Source: Sebastes aleutianus
Taxonomy: Eukaryota; Chordata; Actinopteri; Perciformes; Sebastidae
Direction of reading: 5' to 3'
Length of the DNA stretch: 64,000 bases
NCBI GenBank assembly: GCA_916700875.1
Contig: CAKAKS010000039.1
Coordinates: 18,263,139 to 18,327,138, forward strand
The notes beneath the pieces were generated by a model that had not been told where the DNA came from, searched no databases, and worked only from the letters and a program-made list of their open reading frames with translations. The position numbers were made by a program, and so were the translations under genes. Below are positions 1 through 13,500 of the stretch, piece after piece. Numbering within the stretch: the first letter of the stretch is position 1; each line of letters starts with the position of its first letter.

Positions 1-84
1 CAACCTAAAAATCGCAAGTTACATTAATGTGTAAAAAGGAATGAGTGGCGTTTAAACAGATTTGCTTTAACTTTGACAGCCCTA
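1..84 (+). repeat. Right end of a hAT-like non-autonomous element (family C), cut by the window edge
   Basis: The segment ends with a terminal motif (ttgacagcccta) and carries the 'agtggcgtt...tttgctttaactttgacagcccta' block that also closes the complete family C element at 5366-5963. Only the right end is inside the window. The superfamily is inferred from the complete copy, which has an exact 8-bp target duplication. Confidence 0.7.
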
Positions 85-833
85 CTTTAAATATGATCTG
101 CTACTCCTGTTCTGTTACAAATTGCCAAAGTGTGTCAACAATGAGCTCTGCAACAAGTCAGCAGTATAAAACCAACATAATAAAAACTACCATCCACATT
201 TGCAGCAATATAATGTCACAAAACTCACTTTATCAATATTTGTGCACATACATGTGGGTACCTGGAGCGCCTACCAACCCAGTCAGTATTCTGTGGGCTG
301 CCTGGATCAGTAAACCTTTTGGCTCCCCTTCCTATGTCACATGCAGGCTCATTAGAATATACCACCCCTTATCTGAGTATCTCCATCCAGGGTTTGAGAA
401 CTACTTGTGCAAAGGTGCAACTTATTTTTCCTACAAGCCAATCTGTCACGGTCTATCCTCTGTGACACCTGTCTGCTGGTGTGAGTGTGTTTTTATTATT
501 TTTTCTGCTTTTTAGTGTGAGTGACGTGTGATTGGTGTGTTTTGGTTTTGTCTGTCTGTTTGCTCGTTTCCCTCTCCCCTCTCGTCCTCTCTCTCTTTTT
601 TCACAACTCAGCTGGTGATAATCTGCAATCAACGCTGCTGCCAGTCACCTGCAATCAGCACACCTGCCCACCAATTAAACAAGCTCCTCTTCACTTCTTA
701 AATTCTGCTCCAACAGCCGGCCTCCACCGGATTGTCTTGTCTATGTGCCACGCTTTCAGCTCTTGCAGTTTGTTCTCAGTTCTCGTGCTCGCCTCAGCTA
801 ACCCCTGCTCTCCACTCTATATTATATCTGATA

Positions 834-872
834 TTAATCGTGATTAAATATTTTAATTGATTGACAGCCCTA
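834..872 (-). repeat. Short terminal fragment of family C (hAT-like)
   Basis: The reverse complement reads tagggctgtcaatcaatt and then an A/T block with ttaatcacgatt, as in the left end of the complete family C element at 5366. Only about 39 bases are recognisable. I see no gene in the 85-833 interval; its open frames have no protein features I recognise. Confidence 0.55.
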
Positions 873-1478
873 TAAAATACCTAAGGTTGCACATGTAGTG
901 ATACATTTCCACGTTTGTTAGTGTCCCCACACTTTTCAAATCAATATTTGTCCTTGCTTCTGCTCCATTTGGTGCTCAACATTCTCCTGCAGACAAGTAA
1001 TCTCCTCCACTGACACATGCAAAGCCTCAACAGATGATAAAGCTCATTTGTGTCTGCTTACTAGGAGAAATTACGCATTATCCATTCTTAGAGGCAGACA
1101 ACACCGATGCACATGGCTGGATGGAGTAGGAGAGAAAAAAAAAGAAGTCATTCATGGACAAGACTCTCGATAAAGACCAGTGGAAACCATCCAGCTTTCC
1201 TTTACTGACCAAAACAGGTAAGGCTTTAACTTACTCGTGTTGACAACAGCACGACAGATATTTGGTGATTTCACAATGTGGATTAGTAATAAGTTATCTC
1301 TTTGCTGCACTTACACATGCTTCTGCTGCAGTTTAATTGTGTGTTAGTGTTTTGAGCTTCCATTTTAGTACAGGAGGATTTTGTTCATCCTCATAAACCC
1401 GGTTGGTCAGACATTAAACACTCATACTGTGCAGCCAACAGAACTGTATTCTCAATGGAAATATCATGTACTGTAGCT

Positions 1479-1994
1479 CTAAAGGGGAATTATACCCATT
1501 TTCAAAATTCATACATGTTATTTCTATGGTCTGATACAGTCCAAAAATATTAGTAAACTCTCCCACAATCCAAAAAATAGAGTGCTAAAACTCAAATTTG
1601 TGATGTCATAGGGTATTAAGAGTGGAGCTGCTCCAGAGACAATGAATTGGGGGTGATGTTATAGATGACACTGAGAGCACCCAGGGGGATGTTCTGAGTA
1701 TATGGGAACATTTTCTGTTTCACACCTGACAACACTACGATAGAATATAGCTCATTTGGGTATAAAAAAAGAAAACAAACTTTCTGTGGGTCTATAAAAT
1801 CAGTCCCCCATTCATTGTCTATGGACCAGCTCCAGACTTTATACCCTATGACATCACAAGTTTGAGACTTTCTTCTCTGGTTTCTGGCTTTACAAGAGAG
1901 AGTAGCTCATGTTCACACATATTGATTGAACTGTCCTATAGGCCACGGAAATAACATATTGGAATTCTTAATTTAGGTGGTGTTCCTCTTTTAA
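1479..1994. repeat. Palindromic MITE-like element upstream of trpm1
   Basis: The left end (taaaggggaattataccc, then a block with acatgttatttc) pairs with the right end (gaaataacatatt, then ggtggtgttcctctttta) as an imperfect terminal inverted repeat. A second inner pair is visible: ggagctgctccagagacaat near 1625 against attgtctatggaccagctcc near 1815. The right end abuts TTAA. There is no coding capacity. The family name is unknown to me. Confidence 0.6.
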
Positions 1995-4552
1995 TGAAGA
2001 GCTGGAATCAACTGATATAGCCTACTACTGTGTATTTGCAACCCGAATATCACGCCGGCGGTGTGGCATTATTAGACGCATGGAGGCCTTATGAGATGCC
2101 TGGTGTACACGTCTGTATGAACGTGCATTACCAGCAGGGGGCAACAAAGCCACTCACTTAGGATTAAGCAACAAAACCACTTAGTTAGGTTGAGGGAAAA
2201 TGTCATGGTTGGGCTTAAAATAAGTATGTAAACTAAGTAAAACATGTACGGAAACAACGTAACATCAGTACGGAAAAACACATGACAAACGTCACTAACG
2301 TAACAGCAAAACAAAACCAAAGCGTATAGAAGCAAAGAGACGAATCTCCTGAGTTTTTTTTACAACAGCCGCTGCCGTCATTTTAGACTGAAAACGCTCA
2401 TTATATTTATATGTTTTATTTTTCAACACAGGCCGTTTCAGTAGAATATGACAATAGAATAGAAATAATTTTGTCTTACTTTTATGTTTTACTGCCCTTC
2501 CGGTAGTCGCTTTCAGTCCAACATGGCGGAGGCGTAGCCTTGATTCTGGGCGCTGTGATGTTGCAATGGAGCAAACAATTGACTTTCACTTCTTTGCAAC
2601 AGGCTATACGTTTTTTGACAAAACACCAGTCTTGAACCTCAAACCGCAGTCTCCCGCTTGAAAGTCGTGTGTTTGTTTGACCCATACACCTCCCCACCCA
2701 CCATAAATGGTCTTTCTCACTTTACATACTAAGTAACTAGCTCTGAAGTTAGATTTCCATCATTATACAACACATAACAAACGTAAGATGATAACCGTCA
2801 CTACTAAACTCTGCATGCAGGCGTGTAATATTCATGTCTAGGCGACACAAAATGAAACACTGACACGCTTTCTTCCGGTGGACAGGCGTGTCTATTATAC
2901 AGTTTGCTGTGAGACTTGGCTGATATATGATATTGTGGATTACGGTGATTTTTCTAACCTTAAAGCTTAAGGGGAAATAAAAGGGAAAAGCAGATGTTAA
3001 GGGGTTTTGTCTGATCATCTTATTTACTGTAAAGCAAATATAGCTCGAAAAGGCTGTTATCATGCTTCCTGATGCTGTGTAGTTTCCACTATATGTTTCC
3101 ATGATAAATATCAATATTGGGAAATATTGGTGTCCCTGTAATTTAGAGGTCAGTTTGGGGATCAAATTCAAACATATTACTCATGTTTGCCCTTAAAACC
3201 ATTCCACTTAGTATCCAGTAGGGGGAGTTGCTGCATATCTAATTTGTCTGTCTGTGGACTAAAACTTGAATCTTTTTCCATCTGAAGCTCCGATACTTTC
3301 TGTTTGATTTGAAGAAAAAGCGAAATCTACATAAACCTTAATACACTTTGTTCCTTTCATGTATCCTGTAACAGATCTACTGCGAGGTAGCAGATAGTTT
3401 AGATTCTCAGATTTAGAAGTTGAGGCACTTAAACATCATTTTCTGTTCAGCTAAACGTTCATAATGTCATAATGACATTACGTAACAGGTTTCAGTTGGT
3501 CTGAAAGTGATAAAAGTAATGCAACTCGTTAATGTTTCATCATATTCCAAGCTCTGTTAATGAATAGCAGAATATGTGCTCTCATTCGTCAGGGTAGGCC
3601 AAATGCAATGTGGCATTAAGCCTTAATAGTTTTATTTTGCATCAGTATTGTTGGTATTATATAAGAGGTCAAACTCTTAACAATACTTAACATCAAGCTG
3701 CTCCAAATCTGTGCTGTGAGACTACTTTATGTGGAAGGGAACTACATTTAAAAGGTTGCCATTAAATTAAAAGGAGAGATTAAATCCACCATGCATTATA
3801 TTCTAATAGTAACACAACTATAAAAACATGAGACAATAAGGCATTTTGTATTGATAATAAAGATATATCTGATGGAACAGGTAGAAGGTGTGCAGTCTGA
3901 AATAATTGGAGATAATATTCCTGGTGTTTTTCCCAGAGATCTGACTTCTTGTAGATTTAAATGACTGTGTGTTAATTCTGGCAACTGTATGTGTGCATAC
4001 CTGTGTGTGTGCACCCTGATGGGACACTCCTGTCCTCCCCATCAGACGCACTGAGCCTCATCTGGTGGGACAACCTTTGGCTTCCTGCCGGCTAACTTTA
4101 GCCTCACAGCTTGCATGGTCTCTCTAAGCCTGTTTTGGGGTTGTGGTGTGCCAAAGTAGATTTACCTTCAATAACCATTTATTAAATCTCTATCCATTAG
4201 ACTCTGAGGCTTCGTAAGAGCCGGCTGCATTAAGCCTGATTATGGGATGCCCGGCAGAGGAAAAGGGTCTATGTGTCAAGTGTGTCATCGAGTGATTTAT
4301 ATCCCTGGCTGGGATCTCTGTCTTTGTCAGTTGGGAGTAAAGCTGCAGAGAGGAGAGAGAGAGAAGCGCTGAAACCTTTAATGATGGGGTTTTTTTAAGT
4401 GTGAATCCAGAGGTTGCTGTCATGCCTTGGTTCTGTAGCGGGTATCTGGGGTTTCTGTCTGTTTCTGACGTTGATGCTGAACCCTGACCTTTCGCCAGTC
4501 TCGAAGGATCCCTTTCTGAGTCAGTTTGACTTGAATTCTTCAAGTCTTCAAC
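1995..4552. other. Upstream region of trpm1, no gene seen
   Basis: No splice-supported coding sequence is visible. About 2140-2310 holds a degenerate fish dispersed repeat (the 'cacttagttaggttgaggg' type of sequence, also seen near 22050-22090). The trpm1 promoter and 5' UTR should lie somewhere before 4553, but I could not place a TATA box or start site with confidence. Confidence 0.4.
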
Positions 4553-7500
4553 ATGGACGCCAAGGGCCAGAGTAGCAACTTTAAACGGGGCTCCCTCAAA
4601 CGCACCGTGTCTGGCTCGCAGAAGGTAAGATGAAGCCTGTGCTGTCACACTTAACAGGTGATTCTCAGTACCTTAATGAGTTGCATTTTAAGCTATAGTC
4701 TTAAAAAAAAGTGATATTTTTCTTGAAATATTTTTGTGGCATTTATTTTGAAAGTAAATTTTTGGTGTTGCTCTATAAATGAAGGACTACTGCATTGTAT
4801 CTTAAGTTGTTTTTTTTACTTTTTGTATCCAGAAACCATATGACTACTTTGAGAATGACTTGCGTTGTACAGCACGTCCCACGAAACCATATGAGCTGGC
4901 CACATTAGCTTTCAACCAATCACTTCAGAGCCCCTATGGTACGATGACACGCACCATTCAGGACTGCTACTGGTATACTGGTGTGCACATGGTCTGCACT
5001 CCCAAAGCCTCGCAAACTTACTGTTAAGTGGTGTTTGAAGCTGAGCAGGCTCCAAGAGCCCCTCACTCCAGTGCTGCAGTTTAATCCTTCATAATGGCCC
5101 AGTGCGGACGACCACGACCACGACAGATTAAGGACGTTTCTATATTTCTAAAGTCTGCTTTCATGTGATTAACACACTCCTGTTAAACATGTCCTTGAAA
5201 GCAAGAAAGATGCAATTTTTATACGCATGCATGCTTCTGCTCCCAATCCAACGAGCAGTGCATGCTGGGATTAGAGCAGGCACGCACACAGCAAACTAAC
5301 TCAGTTTGTGTTGCTTTTGTGGATGCATGTAGAGCAGAAACACATTTAACTAGTTTAAAATAAAGTAGGGCTGTGAATCGATTAAAATATTTCATCGTGA
5401 TTTATTGCAAATTAATCACACATTTTTTATCTGTTCAAAATGTACCTTAAAGGGGAGATTTGTCAAGTATTTAATACTCTTATCAACATGAGAGTGGGCA
5501 AATATGCTGCTTTATGCAAATGTATGTATATATTTATTATTGGAAATCAATTAACAACACAAAGCAATAACAAATATTGGCCAGAAACCCTCACAGGTGC
5601 ATTTAGCATAAAAAATATGATCAAATCATAACATGGCAAACTCAGCCATAGAACCCATTTTCATTCATGTATTTTGAGGTCAGAGGTCAAGGGACCCCTT
5701 TAAAAATGGCCATGCCAGATATTCCTTGCCAAAATTTTGCGTAACTTCGTAGCGTTATTTAGCCTCCTTCGCGACAAGCCAACGGACCAATGGACTCTTT
5801 AGGTTTTCTAGATTCAAATGATGCCAGTGTCTTCACTCTAGCTTTAAAACTGAGCCCGCTACAACGTAGAAATCACATGTTGCGTTAATGCGTTAAAGAA
5901 ATTAGTGGCGTTAAAATAAATTTGCGTTAACGTGTTAGTATCGCATTAACTTTGATAGCCCTAAAATAAAGTATAAGTAGTAAATCTAAACATTTAAATA
6001 CCTCTAGTTTTCCAGAAAAAAATAAACTGTGAAATACAACATAAAGCATTTTTGTAGATTACATATAGTCCATTATGCATAATCAACATCACAATATTCT
6101 GAGGAAAATTGTTCACCATTTGGTTAAATCAGCTTCTGATGTATTTATCAACAGTAAGCTATATGTGACACCATTAAAAGAATTGTGGTGTGATGGGTTT
6201 CTATAAATTACAGCAGGCATTATTTGGTGGGATTAATATTCTTTGTTTAATCCTCTGCCTTTTTATATGAGGTTTACCCCGCAAAGCAATCAGCAATGTC
6301 ATGGCTCTCAGCTGCACTTTTAATGAGATCCGATATGTTGCTAAATATATACTCATTTGCTGCACAGACCAGCTGACGGATAACATTGTCCTTTTTTTTT
6401 CTGATCATGCATATCTGTCATTTTGTTAAGATAGTTTTTAATCATGGATTTATCTGCTTTATTCAAATGATAGGCGTATACTTCATCGTTTACAGCGGGT
6501 CATGGTATGAAGGAGGATTTATTTTCATCCGTGGTGTAGTGCATCAGAAATAGAGTAAAGGCGATATCTCTTTGAATGTGGGTTGGATGACACATGATTA
6601 GAAATGAGGGACCCTTAAATAAGTTCCTCCAACAGACAGAGATCCCATTCAGTTAAATGTGTTCATATGATATTATTACCTTGTTGCCATAACTGACAAA
6701 TAACACTGTTCTCCAGCTGCCTCTACTGACCTCTTTTACTGAGAATTAAACAGTTAGGAAAGAAATGGCCTGAAAGCATCTGTAGCCGGATGGGTTTGAA
6801 TTATTAATTGTGCTTGGACCTTTTTAAAAAAAAAAAAAAAAGTGTTATATCAATAAAAGCCAACCCAAAATTTGGTTAACAAATCCTACAATTTTCACTC
6901 TGAGTTTGCGAGATCATATGACTGCGTGATGTAAGTGTCAGGCTCAGGTCAGGTGAGGGCCAAGAATCCTCCAGAAGCTTTAAGGCTCAGGGTCGGGGGT
7001 CCTGTGTGTGTTTGTGTGAAGGTCTGCGAAGCGTCTGAAAAGTAAAAGTTAAACCAGATTGTTGAAAAGATGTTGAAGTATTCTGTAGTAAAGTTAAATT
7101 GGTTACTTAAATGCAAACTTAGTTGGTTGTTGTACATAAATTATGAATCAAACCAAGTGGATTTTTCTTTCAAAGCAAAGAGAAAAGCCTTGAAGATTGA
7201 ATTCTGCTATGGAGATGGCAAACTCTTACAATCACATGTCAAGACAAGGTCATACATTTGCCACTGATTGGCCGTTGGTTGACACACTATATTTATGTTG
7301 CAGAAGCGACTCTCAAGATCATATCTTGTAATTGAGTGTTGCAGTGGTTTTCTTTTTAAATTTGATATAGCATGTCAGGCTTACATTTATATATAACTAC
7401 TGTCAAAACCTTTAAAACTGGACTTTTGCATGCTGCTGCGTATGTTTGCACACTCTGTAGTATTTTAGCGTTATTATATTATACTCATATTGCTTATATT

Positions 7501-10500
7501 TTTATTAGGGATTCACCGATCCAGCTTTTTCAGTCCAGATACCGATACCTGTGGTTTGGGTATCGGCCGATACCGAGTACCGATCCGATACCAGTGTTTA
7601 TTTAATAAGCTGTTTGCCTCACTGTGTGGAAGTGACTGAGATCATTCTTTTATATGTAAGGAAACATCAGGCTTGACTTAAACATTGCTTTCCTAACTTT
7701 GTAAAACAAAATGTAACCAATAAATATATAGATATAAATTTATTTAATTGTTCTTTATTATTAAAATAATAAATCTTACTCTAGCAATTTAGTAAAAAAT
7801 CTTCAAAATTAACAGGAATTACAGTTCAAGTGTTGTAAACCTTCTTAATGCAGCTACAAATTGCTCAAAACTTAAACAGAAATTAAAATTCCAGTATATA
7901 ATGTATATAGTATATAAACATAAAATTGAATAGAATAGATCAGCCCCATTGTCACTGAAACCCGATCCAGCTATTTGAGTCAGCATCGGCCCGATATCTG
8001 ATCCAGTATCGGTATATCCCTAAATTTTATACTTCCATTGCTCAGATTCTGCACTTTGTATCGCTCATATTTATTACTAATCTATTATCTTATTCGTGAC
8101 TTATTTATTCCTTGTAGTATTTTAGGACAATGCACCATTTGAGGGTAACTGCAATTTCGTTATCCTAAGTTTTGATACCTTATAAAGGTCATGCCTTATA
8201 AAAATGGTTAGAGAAGATTTCACTTAAACCTGTTTCTGTGCTGAGAAATGCTTCTCTTCACTACAAAAAAAAATGTTCATACTTTTTGTTTTACAGAGGC
8301 GTTATCTGATTTTATGTAAAATTTCATTTGCTCTCTTTTTCCAGTCAGCCTTTCCTTTGGGGCAAACCAGCAGCTTTAAAACACGTCTTATGACTCCCTC
8401 AACTCTCGGGGATAATCAGTGACATGTTGGACTCATGTGATGGCTAACTGGATTTTCAAACCCAGGAGGAACAATGAGAGCATTTACAAACAGGGCTGAC
8501 TGAAAACAGTTCGCTTCACAGTTGCAATGCAAATGTGCCTATCCAGAGCCCTATAACTCAAGTTTGTCCAAATATCTTTTCCCCCTCCGGTGAAAATATG
8601 TAAAAGGCAGCTTTTTATTTGGTCCACGTGGGCTCGACCATGAGTCTGGGATATTTTTTTTTAGACAGTAAAAGGAGTCTACATGGGCTTCCTTCCTGTC
8701 ACACTGCATCAAGCTCCAACCACATCGCCATTCAATACCAAAGCCGAGCAATTAGTTGCTTTTATCTTCAACCCTGGTGACATTCCTTTAGGACCCCCAA
8801 ATCCTTTCTGATCCATTTCACTTGTGCTGATGAGGCTTTCGTTGCGTGAAGTCCATCATTGCTTCAATATTCAGAATAAATCAAACGTATAGTTTTTAAA
8901 GCCACTCAATTATGTGTTCAAAATGCACTGAAATTGACCAGGTCAGATGGTCAACGCACAGAAATACAGCCATCATTATACCTTTTTCCTTATGACTGCT
9001 GGGAGCTGAACGGTCCGTGTAATTGTAGCAGCACTGGAACAAATTTGCTGTGATCTTGTTGCTCGCTAAGCTGTGGGTCAGGAGACCAGGACCATGTGAT
9101 GCTAGTGCAAAAAGGTCATGAATGTATGGCATACATCTCAACTGGCAACAAATACTGTGTCTACTGCATTGTGAAACTGGTAGAAGTACATATTCTTATT
9201 AACATATGCATATAAAACCAGTGGAAATTGGGAGGAAACGCATCACTGCATCAGTACAGCTAATAAAAAAAAAAGAGGTCATACATCTACCTTTTCTGTG
9301 ACCTCCTCAGCAATCCAGCATTTTTTTCCATTTCACACAATTGTCTTTTGTTTCGAACGACCATTTCCTCAGAAAATTCTGCACTTTGGACTGAATGTTG
9401 TTTATTGTTCCGAGGCTTGTCTTAAGTCTCGTTAATTTGCTCGCTGTGACCCAATCCGATCCTGCGGTATCTAATTCTTCAAGGTTTTTGTTGTTAAGTG
9501 CTCAGAGGCAGCTCTTAACGAGGCAGCTGGTCGCTGACTGGATTTTGGGTTTTAATTGCTGTGGTTAATGAGTTTAAGTAAGCTGAAAGAGCTGCGACAT
9601 GCTCACCAAACCCTTCTGGAAATGCGCTTTTGTTTTCCCCGGCTATAATTAACAGCGGCCCATGTGCGTTTTTTAACCGGAGCAGGACCAAAAGGGGCAA
9701 GTTGGGGGACATGTTAGGCCTCTCTCTCTCTTTCTGTCTGTCTTTCTGAGTCATCAACCACCAACCTCTCTTTGTCTTTATCACTCTGACTTACAGTCAG
9801 ACTCAAACTGCTCACTTCAACCATAAAAGGAGAGCTTATTAAACCATTTCACATGAGGGGAGGTATTAAATGGATGTCCACAACTTTGTGCTTGTTAACT
9901 CCATCTCAGCTCCTAGCTCACCTAATGCCCTCCTCTTCATATTTAAGCATGCTCCTTAATGACTTTAAATGGTTTTAATTGAATTACTCTTAAGTCCAGC
10001 ATGTACAATAAACAGGATTCATTTTAAACGAATCTAAAGAAATCATGACTTTCCCTTTCCCAAACAGAAGCCTATTGATATCCAATGATCTGTTTTAGCC
10101 CACAGTTTACACTGTTGGATAGCAGCCAGTGGGCTAAATGTGATTTTTAAAAACAGTAATATCCCTTTTCAGTCTGCTGGGAGGATAGTATTTATTATAC
10201 AAAATCTTTTTAAAATGCAAATCCACTTAACATGAGCAAAAGAGAATATTGAATAGCTGCTCTGCTGAGTTTTTTCTTTTTCCTCCACAAAACATGGTGG
10301 ATGGGAATAAAGATTAACTGCAATTAGCATTGACTGACCTTGCCCCCAACTGGAGAGCAGTCATGTCTTAACAAGGCGCCTTCCAAAGGAATGCCTGCAT
10401 CCAATTCTCTCAATTATGCAAATTGGGTTGAAATCAAAGTAGTTGGAGGGGGTGAAACATTTTTTCAAATGAAATGTTGGGGAGCCTCTGAATGAGACCG

Positions 10501-13500
10501 CAGTGGGCTTTTTAGGTTAGCCGGGTCTGCTCTGTCTTCTCACACGAGCCGAGATCTTCCACACTGTGAAGTGAACACAAAGAAAAGGAGTTTCAACAAA
10601 TTGGGAGATTAGGGGCCGGTTATCAAAGTAGATTTATTGTGCCTTGTTCAAGCAGAAGGATGAAAATACCCTGTGGGCATGGAGAAGGGGTCATGGGACT
10701 CCCAAAAGGATTACCTTGAACTGGAGTCATGAGACTTGGGCGAACAAAGACCCTGCTCACATGCTCATCATATTAGCCGGCCCTCATAAAGTGAAGAAGT
10801 TTCATGTCTTGTGGGATTCAATGGGAGCACTTGACTGGGAGTGCAGCAGCAGCAGCAGCAGCAGCAGGAGGAAGCAGCAGACTCTCTGGGCTTTAACGTC
10901 CCAGCAGCACTAGAGACAGGACTCTGCAGCTCGGACTCTGTAAGTGTGTCTACTTTCTGTAACTGCAACTCTTTTAAAACCTAATTGCATCACTTTTATG
11001 ACAGAATTAGTTATAACAAATTATAGAGAATTTTAGTGAATTCAGATGTGGTGAACGGGAACAGGGTGCTTAATGATGCATGATAACACTGAGAGACACC
11101 AACAACCAACTATACCCTGGACTTCTTGAAAATACAACACGGTGGTAATATTATTTTTTTTTTGCAAAAAGCTACCTAGATAAAGTATTATAGTAGTATA
11201 TATAAATTATTATTATTAAAATTTTCTTCATGCAAACAATTAGTTTTAAAAAAGAAAAAAGCAATAACCTCATTGTATCTGAATAAATAGGAATATTGTG
11301 TATTTTTTTAGCAAAACATTAGTTTTTTTTTTCCTTTCTACTCAACCAAGTCATTATGAGATGACTACATAATGAGTCTGGTGGGTAAAATCAGGTCATT
11401 GCACTAGCAAACAATACAGGGGTGCAGAAAAAAAGGTTTATCTATATATGTTTGGAGGGAAGGATGAAAAGTGTAGATTAAAGAATAAAAAATAACAGCA
11501 GCACTGTTCCAGTTATCAGGTATATTACATGCCATTAATATGTATTCATAGTGTGTCGACAGGTTGTAAAAAAAAAAAAAACTATATACCTGATCAAATT
11601 ATTTTTTTTATCTTCATGCAGAACTTAATTTGTGGTTTAGCAGCCGCCCTTCTGGCTGAGACCAATTGATGCAGATAAATTGAGAACAGTAACTGTACTG
11701 TGTTATTGGCCCTTGTGATTACTGTTCACAAGACAAGACTCACGAGTCTTTCATTTATACTCATATGACTTCAGACTCATGGGTCAAGTTACAACACCGT
11801 TAAATATCCTAATGATTTCAAGTGTTTTCCTGGACAGATTTGCTTCCAATGCTTCAGTTTTAATTGGGCCTCCCCACCGTCAACAATGGCCCTCAGAGAA
11901 ACTCTGCTTTGAACTCAGGTTATTTTTGCTCAGCACTGGAAAAACATCAGACAGCAATCATTTGACAAAGTTGCGTGGGCATCGTACTTTTGTGTGATTC
12001 TTTTCACTGGCTGCGTATCGAGCTCGAGCAGACAATGAAGTCGACATCAACTCTGCTCTAATGATCTCAGGAGTAACAAGAAATGCTCGACCTTACTTTA
12101 TACAATGTTTTTAACCTGTTCGTCAACAATATAAACTGTATTTCTCCAGAAACATTTTCACTTTGATTTCTATTTTCTCCTCTCTCACTGGGTTTCTTTT
12201 GCAGGATGCATCTTCATCTTTTAGCCGGGATTACTACTAAGAGGATTTTCATAGTGAAATCTAAATTCCGATATCTGTGAAGATGATCTCCCTGTGACTG
12301 TGGTATGACACCATGTGAGCTAACACTTTTTCTCTCTCTCTTATTCTTTCTCTTTACAGGCACAAAAAGTTTGGATTGAGAGGACCTTTAATAAAAGAGA
12401 ATGTATTCACAAATTTCCCACCAAGGACCCGACCAGGTAATTACGCTCTATTTAAATGGTTATTTATTACTTGTGGCAAATATATGGCCTTCAACAGCAG
12501 CTATGTCATTATCATTTGAACATGACTCCAAAACTCATCAAAACAACTCAAATTTATCATCAAATCTATTTAAGTTGTTCCTCGAGAGAGCTTACTGCAA
12601 ACAATTATCATTTTACTCAAATTAATTTAAAATGTGAACACTAAGTAAGTCTATAAAAAATTTTTTTTTTTTTTTTTTTTTTAAAATAGAAGCAAAACTT
12701 GTCAACTGGGCCCTTGTTGATAGAATATGTAACTCATTAATTTACTAAATCATGACACATCTGACTACAGGTTATCAGGATTAAAACTGATTATTTCAGA
12801 GTGTATTGTAGGACAGGGTTACTATCCTGGGCTCTGAGAGCAGTCAGGCAGTGCAGGCCTTTTGTTCGCCGAGGCACACATTTCCCAGAAATGGGCACAG
12901 TCATGAAAGAGCCTGTGCGATGTGTGTTTCGAGGAAAAAAACGCACGGCCTTCATGAGCAGACTAAACAACACTTGGCTCATCCGCTTCTGGATAGTATA
13001 CTGCTCACACTAGTTTTTAAGTCTACATCCACACAGGATCCAGGATCTGACTGACATGTTTGTTCTGTGATCTATGTAGATGTGCCTGTGGTCAGCTGAT
13101 GGTGCAGCACCCGGCCATCCCGGCTGGTGCCAACTCACTAGAGGAGGCGAACCAGCTGGTGCAGATCGACACCCCAAAGGATAAATGGAGTCAGATCAAG
13201 CACACCAGGACCTACCCGACAGACGCCTTTGGCTTAATCGAGTTCCAGGGTGGAGGGTTCATCAACAAGGCCATGGTGAGTCTCAGCCACTGGAAAATTA
13301 CGTCAAAGTAACTGTGTGGTTCAAAAAATAATCCCTTCTTTTCTTTCCTAGTATATACGAGTCTCCTATGACACCAAACCTGACAACCTCCTGCACTTGA
13401 TGGTGAAGGACTGGCAGCTGGAGCTGCCCACCCTGCTCATCTCCGTACACGGAGGCCTCCAGAACTTCGACCTCCAGCCCAAACTCAAGCAAGTGTTTGG

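Noticed and set aside
45..515. 156-codon open frame near the window start
   Set aside because: It begins inside a family C fragment, has no recognisable domain and no splice or promoter support.
4190..4648. 152-codon minus-strand frame
   Set aside because: It is the antisense shadow of trpm1 exon 1 and its leader.
12661..12682. Poly-T run as a regulatory signal
   Set aside because: A simple homopolymer in an intron; no further support.
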